Shown in pieces: positions 37,287-45,089 of a stretch of DNA of 64,000 bases. Position numbers and translations under genes: made by a program. The notes under the pieces were generated by a model that was not told the DNA's origin, ran no database searches, and worked only from the letters and a program-made list of their open reading frames with translations. Position 1 is the stretch's first letter; the number at the start of each line of letters is the position of its first letter. This DNA is from Candidatus Endobugula sp. (GTDB lineage Bacteria; Pseudomonadota; Gammaproteobacteria; Pseudomonadales; Cellvibrionaceae): the NCBI GenBank assembly GCA_020628895.1, contig JAHDEM010000001.1, forward strand, positions 144,761 to 208,760, in the 5' to 3' direction.

Positions 37287-38499
37287 CCTATTAGAGAAGT
37301 TAATCTCACTTTATAAGAGCCTGTCCCTTTCCTTTTTGAAAAACCAGCTGATTGGTGAAGATATTTTCCTTAATGAGGAAGATGTTGAATCAATTAAGTT
37401 ATTAGATACACAAGGGAGTGATTTTGTAGAGGTTAATGTGGTCAGAGAAGGCCCTAATGTAGTTGATTCGATAATTGCTGGGGAAAAACTCAGTATTAAT
37501 ATCAAAATACATCGATCCGGAGGTTTTTTCTTTGGTGAGAATTTATCTGACTTATTACAATCAAGTGGTTCAAAGTACTGCCATGAAAAACCAGCACTCT
37601 GTTATCTAGTTAAGGAAGATTGGAAAAGTTGGGAAGACGTTGAGCAAAAACAATCGATACATGCTTATCTTGGGGTTTTAAACTTTATCATGCTACTAAA
37701 AGACTCAGTGGCAGATCATCAAGAAGAAACGGAACTGCACTTTTTTGGTAGCCAAGAGAAATTATCCTTACCTTTAATCTATGATGCTAATAGCATCGAA
37801 AGTGCACCAGGAAAAATACTCGATGCCTTAGCAGTTATCACCAAGCTTATGGAAGGAGAGAAGTATAAAAAGGATAAAGGTGTACAATTAAAAGCCATAA
37901 TCATTGATATCCTGATAAACTCAAACAAAAAAGAGAGATTTAATAACCTTATAAGATGTATTGATCAATTATCCACACGTTTTAGTCATAATCATGATTT
38001 ATTTGTTAGTGGCTTTTCTTTTGAAGACAACAAAGAAAAGCTAAAAGGTGAAAATAGGAAATATGCGGCTGAAATGAATGCCGCTATAAACTCGATACAT
38101 ACTAGAGTAATAGGTATACCCATTGGTACTTTGGGGGCTGCGTTGCTAATGAAAACAAAAGAAGCCTCCGACCATGGGTTAGGTTTTGTTCTTCTATTTT
38201 CATCGGTATTTATTATTATCGTCATTTTTATGAGCTTAATGAGTCAATTTTTTTTATTGATGAAAATCAGAGCTGAATACCAAGAAAAATGGAATCGAAT
38301 GGAAACTAAAATTCCCAATCTCTTAGAGGATTTAAAGAGCGAGTTTACGAACCTAGAGAGACACTACTATCTAAATGCTGGTTTAATTATATTCTTTTTT
38401 CTTGCGCTAGCCTTCTTTTCATATTATCCGTTATCGGTATATTTTGAATTTAATATCACTGATGCTATTCGTGAGTATTTAGAATCCAAGGAAAATTAG
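37276..38499 (+). CDS. Unrecognised C-terminal-membrane protein paired with NdpA-like gene
   Basis: 407 residues, family not recognised. The ATG overlaps the end of the NdpA-like gene by 11 bases, so translation is coupled. The first ~260 residues look soluble. Three hydrophobic helices occupy about 275-292, 297-322 and 363-385, with a charged coiled-coil loop between the second and third. A soluble sensor or recognition part joined to a membrane module is the design seen in several abortive-infection effectors, but no homology supports that here. The stop codon lies about ten bases from the candidate transposon end. Confidence 0.7.
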   Translation: MSTDLLEKLISLYKSLSLSFLKNQLIGEDIFLNEEDVESIKLLDTQGSDFVEVNVVREGPNVVDSIIAGEKLSINIKIHRSGGFFFGENLSDLLQSSGSKYCHEKPALCYLVKEDWKSWEDVEQKQSIHAYLGVLNFIMLLKDSVADHQEETELHFFGSQEKLSLPLIYDANSIESAPGKILDALAVITKLMEGEKYKKDKGVQLKAIIIDILINSNKKERFNNLIRCIDQLSTRFSHNHDLFVSGFSFEDNKEKLKGENRKYAAEMNAAINSIHTRVIGIPIGTLGAALLMKTKEASDHGLGFVLLFSSVFIIIVIFMSLMSQFFLLMKIRAEYQEKWNRMETKIPNLLEDLKSEFTNLERHYYLNAGLIIFFFLALAFFSYYPLSVYFEFNITDAIREYLESKEN

Positions 38500-38508
38500 A
38501 TATTCATA

Positions 38509-38546
38509 TGTGGTCTGCCATATCAAGGCGTACTATTTTATGAAAA
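38509..38546. repeat. Candidate left terminal inverted repeat
   Basis: Sequence starting near TGTGGTCTGCCATATCAAGG lies between the membrane-protein gene and the 3' end of tnpA, where a Tn3-family terminus is expected. Its TGCC...AAGGC layout resembles what I remember of Tn4651/Tn5041 ends, but it lacks the usual GGGG start. No confident partner was found in the window. Confidence 0.35.
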
Positions 38547-38586
38547 TTGTGTATTCCTATTTTAAATAGATATGATCGAATTTTAT

Positions 38587-41500
38587 TTATTGCTTAGCCC
38601 TTCTATTTTTCTTGAAATTAAGCTTCTTAAGCTTTTCATAGTTAAATTGCCCAATCTTACTGCTAGTTTTAGTAAAGTCATAACTCCCTGTAAAATTGAC
38701 ATGTCTCCATGATAATACGCTGCCTTTTTTAATGGAGTCCAGCATATCTTCTTCATCTTGTTTATTTTTAGTTGAGGATAAATGCTTAGTTAAAAATAGG
38801 TAATTCCATAGGATAATGGCGTTTTGCATCAGTGATTTACACAGGATTTGTATTTCTTGCTCCTCTTTTGTGCCCACATAGAACTGTTTGCCTCTATCCC
38901 AAAATACCGCATCAGAGAACTTGTTCGACAATTCAACAACATTGAGTTGTTTCTGGATGCGTTGTCTAAATTCTAAGTCATCATAATAATTTAAAATATG
39001 TTGGCTTTTCGGTATTCGTCCTAGTTCTTTTAAAGCCTGGTAGAGTGGATGATCTTTTGCATAGGAATTAAGCCGTTTAAATATCTGCGATGCGCTACAA
39101 TGACCTAAGATAACACTCGCCATTAAGCGTAAAATATCGTCCCAACTGTCTTCTATAATTTCTGTTTTTATTTTTCGAGTCGGTAATACTCTATAGTCCT
39201 TATTTTTGTATTTTTCTTTCGTATGAAAACTATAAATATATTGATCTTCGATAGATTTAAAGCGTGGCGCAAAAGAAATCCCTAATAAGTGTGTGGCAGC
39301 AAAGATAGTTTCTGTATAACCATGTGTATCTGTTGTATGGATATGTCTCGTATCTGTTGTGTTATTCAGTAGACCATCAATAAGATACATAGCTTCACGA
39401 TCAGAAGAAGCAAATACCGTAGAATGAAAGAGTGACTGTTTTTCATTAATAAAGGTATACATCGCAACACCTTGCTCCTTACCATAGTATTTATAAGAAC
39501 GGGATGCTATCAATGAATCTACAGCAACAGTAATTTTCTTACCATCACTGCTAGTCAATAAGTGATTTTCATCAATTTTAAAGATATTTGGTAAGTCTAT
39601 TGATTCAATTTTATCAACAATCTTTTTATTGGCTGCTTGTAGGTTTTGTTTAGAAAAACGCCAATTGACAGTATCCAATAATATCTTATTTTGTATTCCA
39701 TGAGATTTTTTAGCCATTTTATGCGTGCCGATATTACAGCCAAGGCCCATAATGCCTGCAACGATCACTTTTTCTTTAGCCTCCTTGATGACCTTGCTGT
39801 TAGAGTGATGTTTAAAGCTACTTGTATAGTCACAAATACGATCCATCTCCATCAATATATGGATAATGGATATTTCATCATCACTAGACAGTAGGGTGCT
39901 GATATATTTAGATTGCTCGTGGTTGATAGCAGGAGTTTTTACATGAAATTTACCACTGGGACGCATGAATAAATAACCATTATGGCCAGCAGAAAATCTT
40001 TCATTAACTTTAATGTAAGTATCTTCTAATTTTTCTTTAAGATAATCTAAATGTTGTTGGCAATTTTTATATTTAAGCAAGTTGGTCGTGCGTAATATCG
40101 ACCCTTTTTCTTGCTCAAATTGTGCAACACTTATCATATAATCATTAATGTCACGATATTCAAAACTATAATTAAGCGATAATTTTCCTGATTTTATGCA
40201 TTCTGCAATGTGTATATACAAAAAGACTTTATACAACTTCTTATTGATGTGGCCTTCAGAAAACACCGCTTTCTTTTCTTTAGCGGTTAAAAATTGAGTG
40301 GGAGCATTTTCTCCCACTTTTCCTTTCTTTGATTGATAGTAACTAATAGCTTCCATGATATATGCTGATGAATTCACCTTATCAAATACTAATAATTGTA
40401 ATGTCTGGCTCAGCGAACGAATTAGACTTGTGGATTCTTCAATTAAGCCTTCGAGTAACATAAAATCTTGGCGCTCTTTTTCACGATAATCATCAAGAAA
40501 CTCAGATTTTTTAATAAATCCGTCATCTTGAGCATCAATAGCCTCAATGGCTTGATTACGAATAATTTCAATTTTTCTTTGGTCTGTTAATAAAGAGTCT
40601 TCGGTAATTCGTATGATTTCACTGACTAAACGTGTTAAAGCCTTTTGCGACTCGGATACTGCATCGATAGCTTTATTCTTTTTCGATTTTTGTTTTTCTT
40701 CATAATTCTTTGCTTTATTGAGTGCACGCTTTAAAGATTTACTGACCTTATCTAAGAAACCTTTAACAGCAGCATCCTGACGCTTAAAAAACTGACACTG
40801 AATAAACGCTATAAGATACAAATAGGCTTTATATGGATCTTTATATTGTTTGACTTGAAAGGTCGGAGCTTTAAGTACCCAGCTAGAATAATAGTTAATT
40901 GCTGAGTCAGTGAGCTGTAGTTCTTTAATGACTGTTTGGTTGTCCAAAAAGAACTGTTTAAGGTTTGACAGTATGACGGCATTTCGGTTGAGAGATTGTT
41001 GGCGACTAGATTGATTGATCCGCTTAATTTTCGTCAACACAGAAATAGAGCCGTCATGTGTTGTTAATAGTGTATTAAGAGAGTTAATATTGCTCGAAGG
41101 TAATAACTGTTTAAGATTGTCTATCGTGTTTGTTTCAAATGTCTGAGCACTCTTACCGACAATTTGGCTAAATACGTGATAGCTAGGGACAACCCACTGC
41201 ATATCGATACACTTGCTATGCAACGCCCAGAGTACATCCGATGGATTTGTTTGTTTAGCTGTATGCCATTTTGCTGTCTCGTGTAAGGTGTCCATCCCAG
41301 ACTCATTAATATGACTCCAGCCTCTAAATTCGAGTATTTTTTCTCGATGCCTCAATGATGAAGCACCACCATAAAGCGCTTCATAATTTTTAACGTCATT
41401 ATATTTATCCGACCAGGGGAGGTTATACATTTTATGGATATATTTGATATCAGCACACCGATATTGCCTAGCCTCAAAAAAACGGCCTTTAGCGATAAAA

Positions 41501-41676
41501 TAGCCATACTGCAGAAGAAAGCTGGTTTTATTATCAGTAGTGCGTAATCGCCGAAAATAACGGTACGCATCGGCATTCATCTCAAAGAATGCTTGACGCT
41601 CTTCATTGTTAAATTTAGGTATGGAATCAAAGGTCTTCTGTTGTTTCGCAGAGAGAATCTGGAGGGTTGTCGCCAT
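38587..41676 (-). CDS. tnpA: Tn3-family transposase
   Basis: 1029 residues, the usual size. The C-terminal half carries the Tn3 DDE domain (about 650-960), with G-C-N-I-G-T-H-K-M-A, H-T-T-D-T-H-G-Y-T-E and the late segments L-M-A-S-V-I-L-G-H and A-I-I-L-W-N-Y as recognisable landmarks. It catalyses replicative transposition by nicking at the terminal inverted repeats. The frame is intact from an ATG at 41676, so it may be active. A 58-base perfect palindrome lies 65 bases upstream of the start and probably insulates or regulates it. Confidence 0.95.
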   Translation of the reverse strand: MATTLQILSAKQQKTFDSIPKFNNEERQAFFEMNADAYRYFRRLRTTDNKTSFLLQYGYFIAKGRFFEARQYRCADIKYIHKMYNLPWSDKYNDVKNYEALYGGASSLRHREKILEFRGWSHINESGMDTLHETAKWHTAKQTNPSDVLWALHSKCIDMQWVVPSYHVFSQIVGKSAQTFETNTIDNLKQLLPSSNINSLNTLLTTHDGSISVLTKIKRINQSSRQQSLNRNAVILSNLKQFFLDNQTVIKELQLTDSAINYYSSWVLKAPTFQVKQYKDPYKAYLYLIAFIQCQFFKRQDAAVKGFLDKVSKSLKRALNKAKNYEEKQKSKKNKAIDAVSESQKALTRLVSEIIRITEDSLLTDQRKIEIIRNQAIEAIDAQDDGFIKKSEFLDDYREKERQDFMLLEGLIEESTSLIRSLSQTLQLLVFDKVNSSAYIMEAISYYQSKKGKVGENAPTQFLTAKEKKAVFSEGHINKKLYKVFLYIHIAECIKSGKLSLNYSFEYRDINDYMISVAQFEQEKGSILRTTNLLKYKNCQQHLDYLKEKLEDTYIKVNERFSAGHNGYLFMRPSGKFHVKTPAINHEQSKYISTLLSSDDEISIIHILMEMDRICDYTSSFKHHSNSKVIKEAKEKVIVAGIMGLGCNIGTHKMAKKSHGIQNKILLDTVNWRFSKQNLQAANKKIVDKIESIDLPNIFKIDENHLLTSSDGKKITVAVDSLIASRSYKYYGKEQGVAMYTFINEKQSLFHSTVFASSDREAMYLIDGLLNNTTDTRHIHTTDTHGYTETIFAATHLLGISFAPRFKSIEDQYIYSFHTKEKYKNKDYRVLPTRKIKTEIIEDSWDDILRLMASVILGHCSASQIFKRLNSYAKDHPLYQALKELGRIPKSQHILNYYDDLEFRQRIQKQLNVVELSNKFSDAVFWDRGKQFYVGTKEEQEIQILCKSLMQNAIILWNYLFLTKHLSSTKNKQDEEDMLDSIKKGSVLSWRHVNFTGSYDFTKTSSKIGQFNYEKLKKLNFKKNRRAKQ

Positions 41677-41740
41677 AATAAGGTTGTCCTATTAGTGTTT
41701 TTATTTTATTGTTCATGTACATTCTCACTCGATACCTTAT

Positions 41741-41798
41741 TGATCAAAAAACACCCATTTCTGTATAGTACTATACAGAAATGGGTGTTTTTTGATCA
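41741..41798. repeat. 58-base perfect palindrome upstream of tnpA
   Basis: Two 29-base arms meet without a loop; the left arm starts TGATCAAAAAACACCC and the centre is TATAGTACTATA. The A run before and T run after a GGGTG/CACCC core give it terminator character on both strands. A partial copy of the central part, AGTACTATACATAAAT, recurs at 41884-41899 upstream of the SprT-like gene. It may be a bidirectional terminator, an operator, or both. Confidence 0.85.
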
Positions 41799-41920
41799 GC
41801 ATACTTCCTTATTCTGCTTGTCACCTTCCTTCTTTATGAACTCATCCTACCAAATTCTCAACTGGTATACATTTGCGCTTTTAAGTACTATACATAAATC
41901 GTACTTCTTGGCTAATTCTT

Positions 41921-42736
41921 ATGAATCCTACTGATGAGCTCTATCAATCTTTACAAGTAGCTTACGTTCATTTCAATCAAAGCTTATTTAAAGGCGAATT
42001 ACCTGACGTTATCTTTACCGTACAACGACAGAAGGGTGTTTTAGGATATTTCGCACCAGAGCGTTGGACCTCCCTTGAAGGTCAAAAAAGACATGAGATA
42101 GCTATCAATCCTTCACATATAGGTCAATCAACACTCATTGATGTCATGCAGACATTAGTCCATGAAATGGTCCATTGTTGGCAACATTGCTTTGGTACAC
42201 CCAGTCGCAATCACTACCATAATCGTGAATGGGCGCATAAAATGAAACAGGTTGGTTTGCAACCAACTTCAACGGGATTACCGGGTGGGGCAACAGTAGG
42301 GCAGCAAATGAGTGATTACCCTATTGAAGGAGGACTCTTTTTACAGTCTTGCTACGAATTAATTGAACAGGCAGCCTTTAATATCCCTTGGATTGATCGC
42401 TTACCTACGCCTAAATCAACTCTTCAACAAAATAGTGAATCAACGTTTCAAACACAGCAACTTGTTAAATCACAAGACTCTGATGTTGCTACTCTGAATC
42501 ACCAGCTACATAACTTAGATAGCAGTTCAGTAGTTAATAGCCCATCGATTACCGATATACTACAAACAACGTATTCAGATTTACTACCTGTGAATAGTAT
42601 TTTGCCACCTTCTACTAAAAAGCCTTATAAGTATAAATATCAGTGCCCTAGTTGTGAGAGTAGAGTGTGGGGTAGACCTAAAATGAACATTGTATGTGGT
42701 GATTGTAATGCCAAGTTTGAGTGGATTAGAGACTGA
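41921..42736 (+). CDS. SprT-like zinc metalloprotease domain protein
   Basis: 271 residues. The zinc motif V-H-E-M-V-H-C-W-Q-H (about residues 78-87) with H-N-R-E-W-A-H after it matches the SprT/Spartan-like fold. The C-terminus is a zinc ribbon: C-P-S-C-E-S-R-V-W-G and C-G-D-C. Eukaryotic Spartan cuts DNA-protein crosslinks; bacterial SprT-like proteins are common on mobile elements but undefined. The middle (about 165-225) is low-complexity Ser/Gln linker. The stop overlaps the start of the MerR gene. Confidence 0.82.
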   Translation: MNPTDELYQSLQVAYVHFNQSLFKGELPDVIFTVQRQKGVLGYFAPERWTSLEGQKRHEIAINPSHIGQSTLIDVMQTLVHEMVHCWQHCFGTPSRNHYHNREWAHKMKQVGLQPTSTGLPGGATVGQQMSDYPIEGGLFLQSCYELIEQAAFNIPWIDRLPTPKSTLQQNSESTFQTQQLVKSQDSDVATLNHQLHNLDSSSVVNSPSITDILQTTYSDLLPVNSILPPSTKKPYKYKYQCPSCESRVWGRPKMNIVCGDCNAKFEWIRD

Positions 42737-43128
42737 TGACTAAAAAAATCGGCGAAGTTGCTGTAATACTCGATGTATCTGTCGATACTCTGCGTTATTA
42801 CGAAAAAATTAGTTTGCTAGGGCAGGTACCACGGAATAATAGCGGCGTACGTCATTACGATGATGCTCTTATTGCACGAATTCGCTTTATTCGGCATGCT
42901 CAGCGAATGGGCTTTAGTCTTGAGTCTATTGGTGAAATGCTGACCTTTCGAGAAAGCCCTACACAGGCCAAGCCTCAAGTACGCGCTATGGTTCAGGAGA
43001 AAATTGTAGAACTGAATCAGCGAATTCATGATCTATCCCAACTAAAAAATGAGCTCGTCGTGTTAACAGAGTCTTGTAAAACCAATACAGAGTCTCATTG
43101 TCCCATTCTGCAAGAATTCGAAAAATAG
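42736..43128 (+). CDS. MerR-family metal regulator (island B)
   Basis: 130 residues and a close paralogue of the regulator at 26164. The metal loop is C-K-T-N-T-E-S-H-C-P-I, again C-x7-C-P-I as in Cu+ sensors, and the CueR Ser77 position is Lys. The ATG overlaps the SprT-like stop (ATGA). The same operator as in island A lies just downstream, so it should activate the large cus operon in response to a monovalent metal. It is probably the functional regulator for the transposon cargo. Confidence 0.88.
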   Translation: MTKKIGEVAVILDVSVDTLRYYEKISLLGQVPRNNSGVRHYDDALIARIRFIRHAQRMGFSLESIGEMLTFRESPTQAKPQVRAMVQEKIVELNQRIHDLSQLKNELVVLTESCKTNTESHCPILQEFEK

Positions 43129-43140
43129 TATATTAGCCCC

Positions 43141-43171
43141 TTGACTCTGGAGTCGACTCTAGGTGTTTAAT
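43141..43171 (+). promoter_or_regulatory. MerR-type promoter of island B
   Basis: TTGACT (43141-43146), a 19-base spacer CTGGAGTCGACTCTAGGTG and TTTAAT (43166-43171). It differs from the island A promoter by one base in the spacer and by a better -10. It would drive the glutaredoxin-MauE gene and the cus genes behind it. Confidence 0.9.
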
Positions 43172-43279
43172 CCATTTCATGTTGTCGCTATAGCGTGTTA
43201 AATCCGTCAATCGTAACGGTTACCGTCACACTATAGGTTTATGAAACTGCTCGTCAATCAAACGAACTTAGGAGGCACT

Positions 43280-44014
43280 GTGTCAGCAAAACAAGCAACA
43301 CTTTATCGGATGGTGACTGATAAGCACGTCTGTCCTTTTGGCATTAAGGCAAAAGATTTGCTGACCCGAAAAGGGTATCAAGTCGATGATCATCACTTAA
43401 CATCGCGTGAACAGATAGACGCTTTTAAGGCCGCCCATGATGTCAAAACCACACCTCAGATAGTCATCGGTGGTGAACGTATTGGAGGATACGAGGCGCT
43501 AAGAGCTTACTTGGGTTTATCGGTAATTGATAAAAACCAAGTCACATACAAACCTATCATAGCCATTTTTGCGATGGCATTATTGATGGCGTCTGCACTG
43601 CATTGGGCTGTGTTTGCCGCTGTGATGCATATCAGGGTCATTGAGTGGTTTATTGCAATAAGCATGTGTGTCTTAGCTATACAAAAGTTGAGGGATTTAA
43701 ATGCATTTAGCAATCAATTTATCACTTATGATTTATTGGCCATGCGCTATGTGCCTTATGCTTACATTTATCCCTTTGCAGAAGCTTTTGCTGGTATTGG
43801 TATGTTATCCGGTGCATTCAGTGGCTTAGTCGCTGCAGTTGCATTGTTAATAGGGACTATTGGTGCCGTTTCTGTTGTTAAAGCGGTATATCTCGATAAG
43901 CGTGAGATAAAATGTGCCTGTGTTGGCGGTAACAGTAACGTACCTTTGGGTTTTATCTCGTTAACAGAAAACCTCTTTATGATGGGTATGGGGATCTGGA
44001 TGATAATCAGTTAA
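43280..44014 (+). CDS. Glutaredoxin-MauE/DoxX-type membrane fusion protein
   Basis: About 244 residues from a GTG at 43280, chosen because GGAGG lies just upstream. An ATG at 43241 without a Shine-Dalgarno would add 13 residues. The first ~80 residues are a glutaredoxin fold with C-P-F-G, T-T-P-Q-I-V-I-G-G and G-G-Y-E-A-L. Four membrane helices of the MauE type follow (about 95-240), with a conserved C-A-C-V-G-G loop. Such proteins are thought to move reducing equivalents across the membrane. In island A this position is held by DUF4396, of which only a scar remains here. Confidence 0.8.
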   Translation: MSAKQATLYRMVTDKHVCPFGIKAKDLLTRKGYQVDDHHLTSREQIDAFKAAHDVKTTPQIVIGGERIGGYEALRAYLGLSVIDKNQVTYKPIIAIFAMALLMASALHWAVFAAVMHIRVIEWFIAISMCVLAIQKLRDLNAFSNQFITYDLLAMRYVPYAYIYPFAEAFAGIGMLSGAFSGLVAAVALLIGTIGAVSVVKAVYLDKREIKCACVGGNSNVPLGFISLTENLFMMGMGIWMIIS

Positions 44015-44027
44015 GGATTTTTTATTT

Positions 44028-44095
44028 TGCCCTTTTTAACTCCATGGCCTTATAATCACCAACGTCTGAAACACTTAGGTAGAGCTTATTACTGA
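44028..44095 (+). pseudogene. 3' remnant of a DUF4396 gene
   Basis: Translates to L-P-F-L-T-P-W-P-Y-N-H-Q-R-L-K-H-L-G-R-A and stops at 44093-44095. It matches the C-terminus of the intact DUF4396 protein of island A (F-L-A-P-W-P-Y-N-Y-W-R-L-K-H-L-G-K-A). No start or upstream part is left. It shows that island B once had the gene order of island A. Confidence 0.85.
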
Positions 44096-44096
44096 T

Positions 44097-44492
44097 ATGC
44101 ACCGTCAACAAATAACATGGTTAGTCGTGTTAATGCTGTTAACTCAACAGGCGTTGTCGAGCTCCTTAATGGGTTGGGGGCAGGCTGACTCGCCAATGAT
44201 GTCTGGTGCTCACGCACATATGTCGTGTTTAGATGCAGCTGACGGATCACATAGTGACCATGCCGATCATTCCGATCAACATTGCCAGCAATCCTCAGTC
44301 CATACACAGCACGGTGATCATGATCATCACGCCTCTTGTGATAATTGTGTGAGTAATTGTCAGTCTTTTTTCTTCACCACTATTCACGTTCAACCGTTAG
44401 AGCCTTCCAGTAGTTCATTAATGGGGGCTTATTATTCTCGAGTACCGTTTCCGCCACTCAACAACCTCTATAGACCTCCCATTACTGCCTAA
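44097..44492 (+). CDS. Small secreted His/Cys-rich protein, CopL-like (island B)
   Basis: 131 residues with a signal peptide (about 6-22). The mature part is very rich in His, Asp and Ser (for example H-S-D-H-A-D-H-S-D-Q-H), followed by H-H-A-S-C-D-N-C-V-S-N-C. The C-terminus L-Y-R-P-P-I-T-A links it to the paralogue at 27080. A periplasmic metal buffer or CopL-type protein is likely. The start is two bases after the DUF4396 remnant stop. Confidence 0.68.
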   Translation: MHRQQITWLVVLMLLTQQALSSSLMGWGQADSPMMSGAHAHMSCLDAADGSHSDHADHSDQHCQQSSVHTQHGDHDHHASCDNCVSNCQSFFFTTIHVQPLEPSSSSLMGAYYSRVPFPPLNNLYRPPITA

Positions 44493-44585
44493 CGCAGGAT
44501 AAATCCGTCTACGTAATACTCGCTTGAGGTGTTTACCTCAGCTAAACCTATTTATTTTTCGATCCCAATGCATTGGAGGTTTCTT

Positions 44586-45089
44586 ATGCAAGCCGTAATA
44601 TGTCGTTTTGTAAAAACGCAGATGCCCTTTTTATTGTTTACTGTTTTTACAATGACCAGTTTTAACCTTGTCCATGCGGACACGATAGCAAAGTCTGACA
44701 CACTGACTGTTTATAAAAGCCCTAGTTGTGGTTGCTGTTCTGCCTGGGTTGAACATATGCAAAACGCAGGGTTTCATACTGCCGTAGAACACCCAAATAA
44801 CTTACAAGCCATCAAAAGAAAACTCGGTATTAAGCCGCAATATCAATCCTGTCATACGGCAGTACACAATGACTTTATTTTTGAAGGGCATATCCCAGTC
44901 AAATTCATTCAACAGTTTTTAGATAACCCACCAAAAGGCGCAATAGGCCTATCGGTACCGGCGATGCCTGCGGGTAGCCCCGGTATGGAAATGGGCAATC
45001 GTTTTACACCTTATACCATCTATCAATTACAACAAGATGGAACCCAACAAGTTTTCGCCACCGTTTCTCAAGCAAAGGAGCAATTTTAA
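44586..45089 (+). CDS. DUF411 copper-locus protein
   Basis: 167 residues from the ATG at 44586, behind GGAGG. A signal peptide ends near V-H-A-D. The core has S-P-S-C-G-C-C-S-A-W (Cys48, 50, 51) and S-C-H-T-A, with G-H-I-P-V and P-A-M-P-A-G-S-P-G-M-E later, the DUF411 pattern. These proteins (CopG-like) are periplasmic, have a thioredoxin-related fold and bind Cu. The stop overlaps the cusC start (TAATG). Confidence 0.85.
   Translation: MQAVICRFVKTQMPFLLFTVFTMTSFNLVHADTIAKSDTLTVYKSPSCGCCSAWVEHMQNAGFHTAVEHPNNLQAIKRKLGIKPQYQSCHTAVHNDFIFEGHIPVKFIQQFLDNPPKGAIGLSVPAMPAGSPGMEMGNRFTPYTIYQLQQDGTQQVFATVSQAKEQF

Noticed and set aside
41593-41934. 113-codon frame over the tnpA start and the palindrome
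   Set aside because: It overlaps tnpA on the other strand and translates the palindrome; hydrophobic content arises from AT richness.
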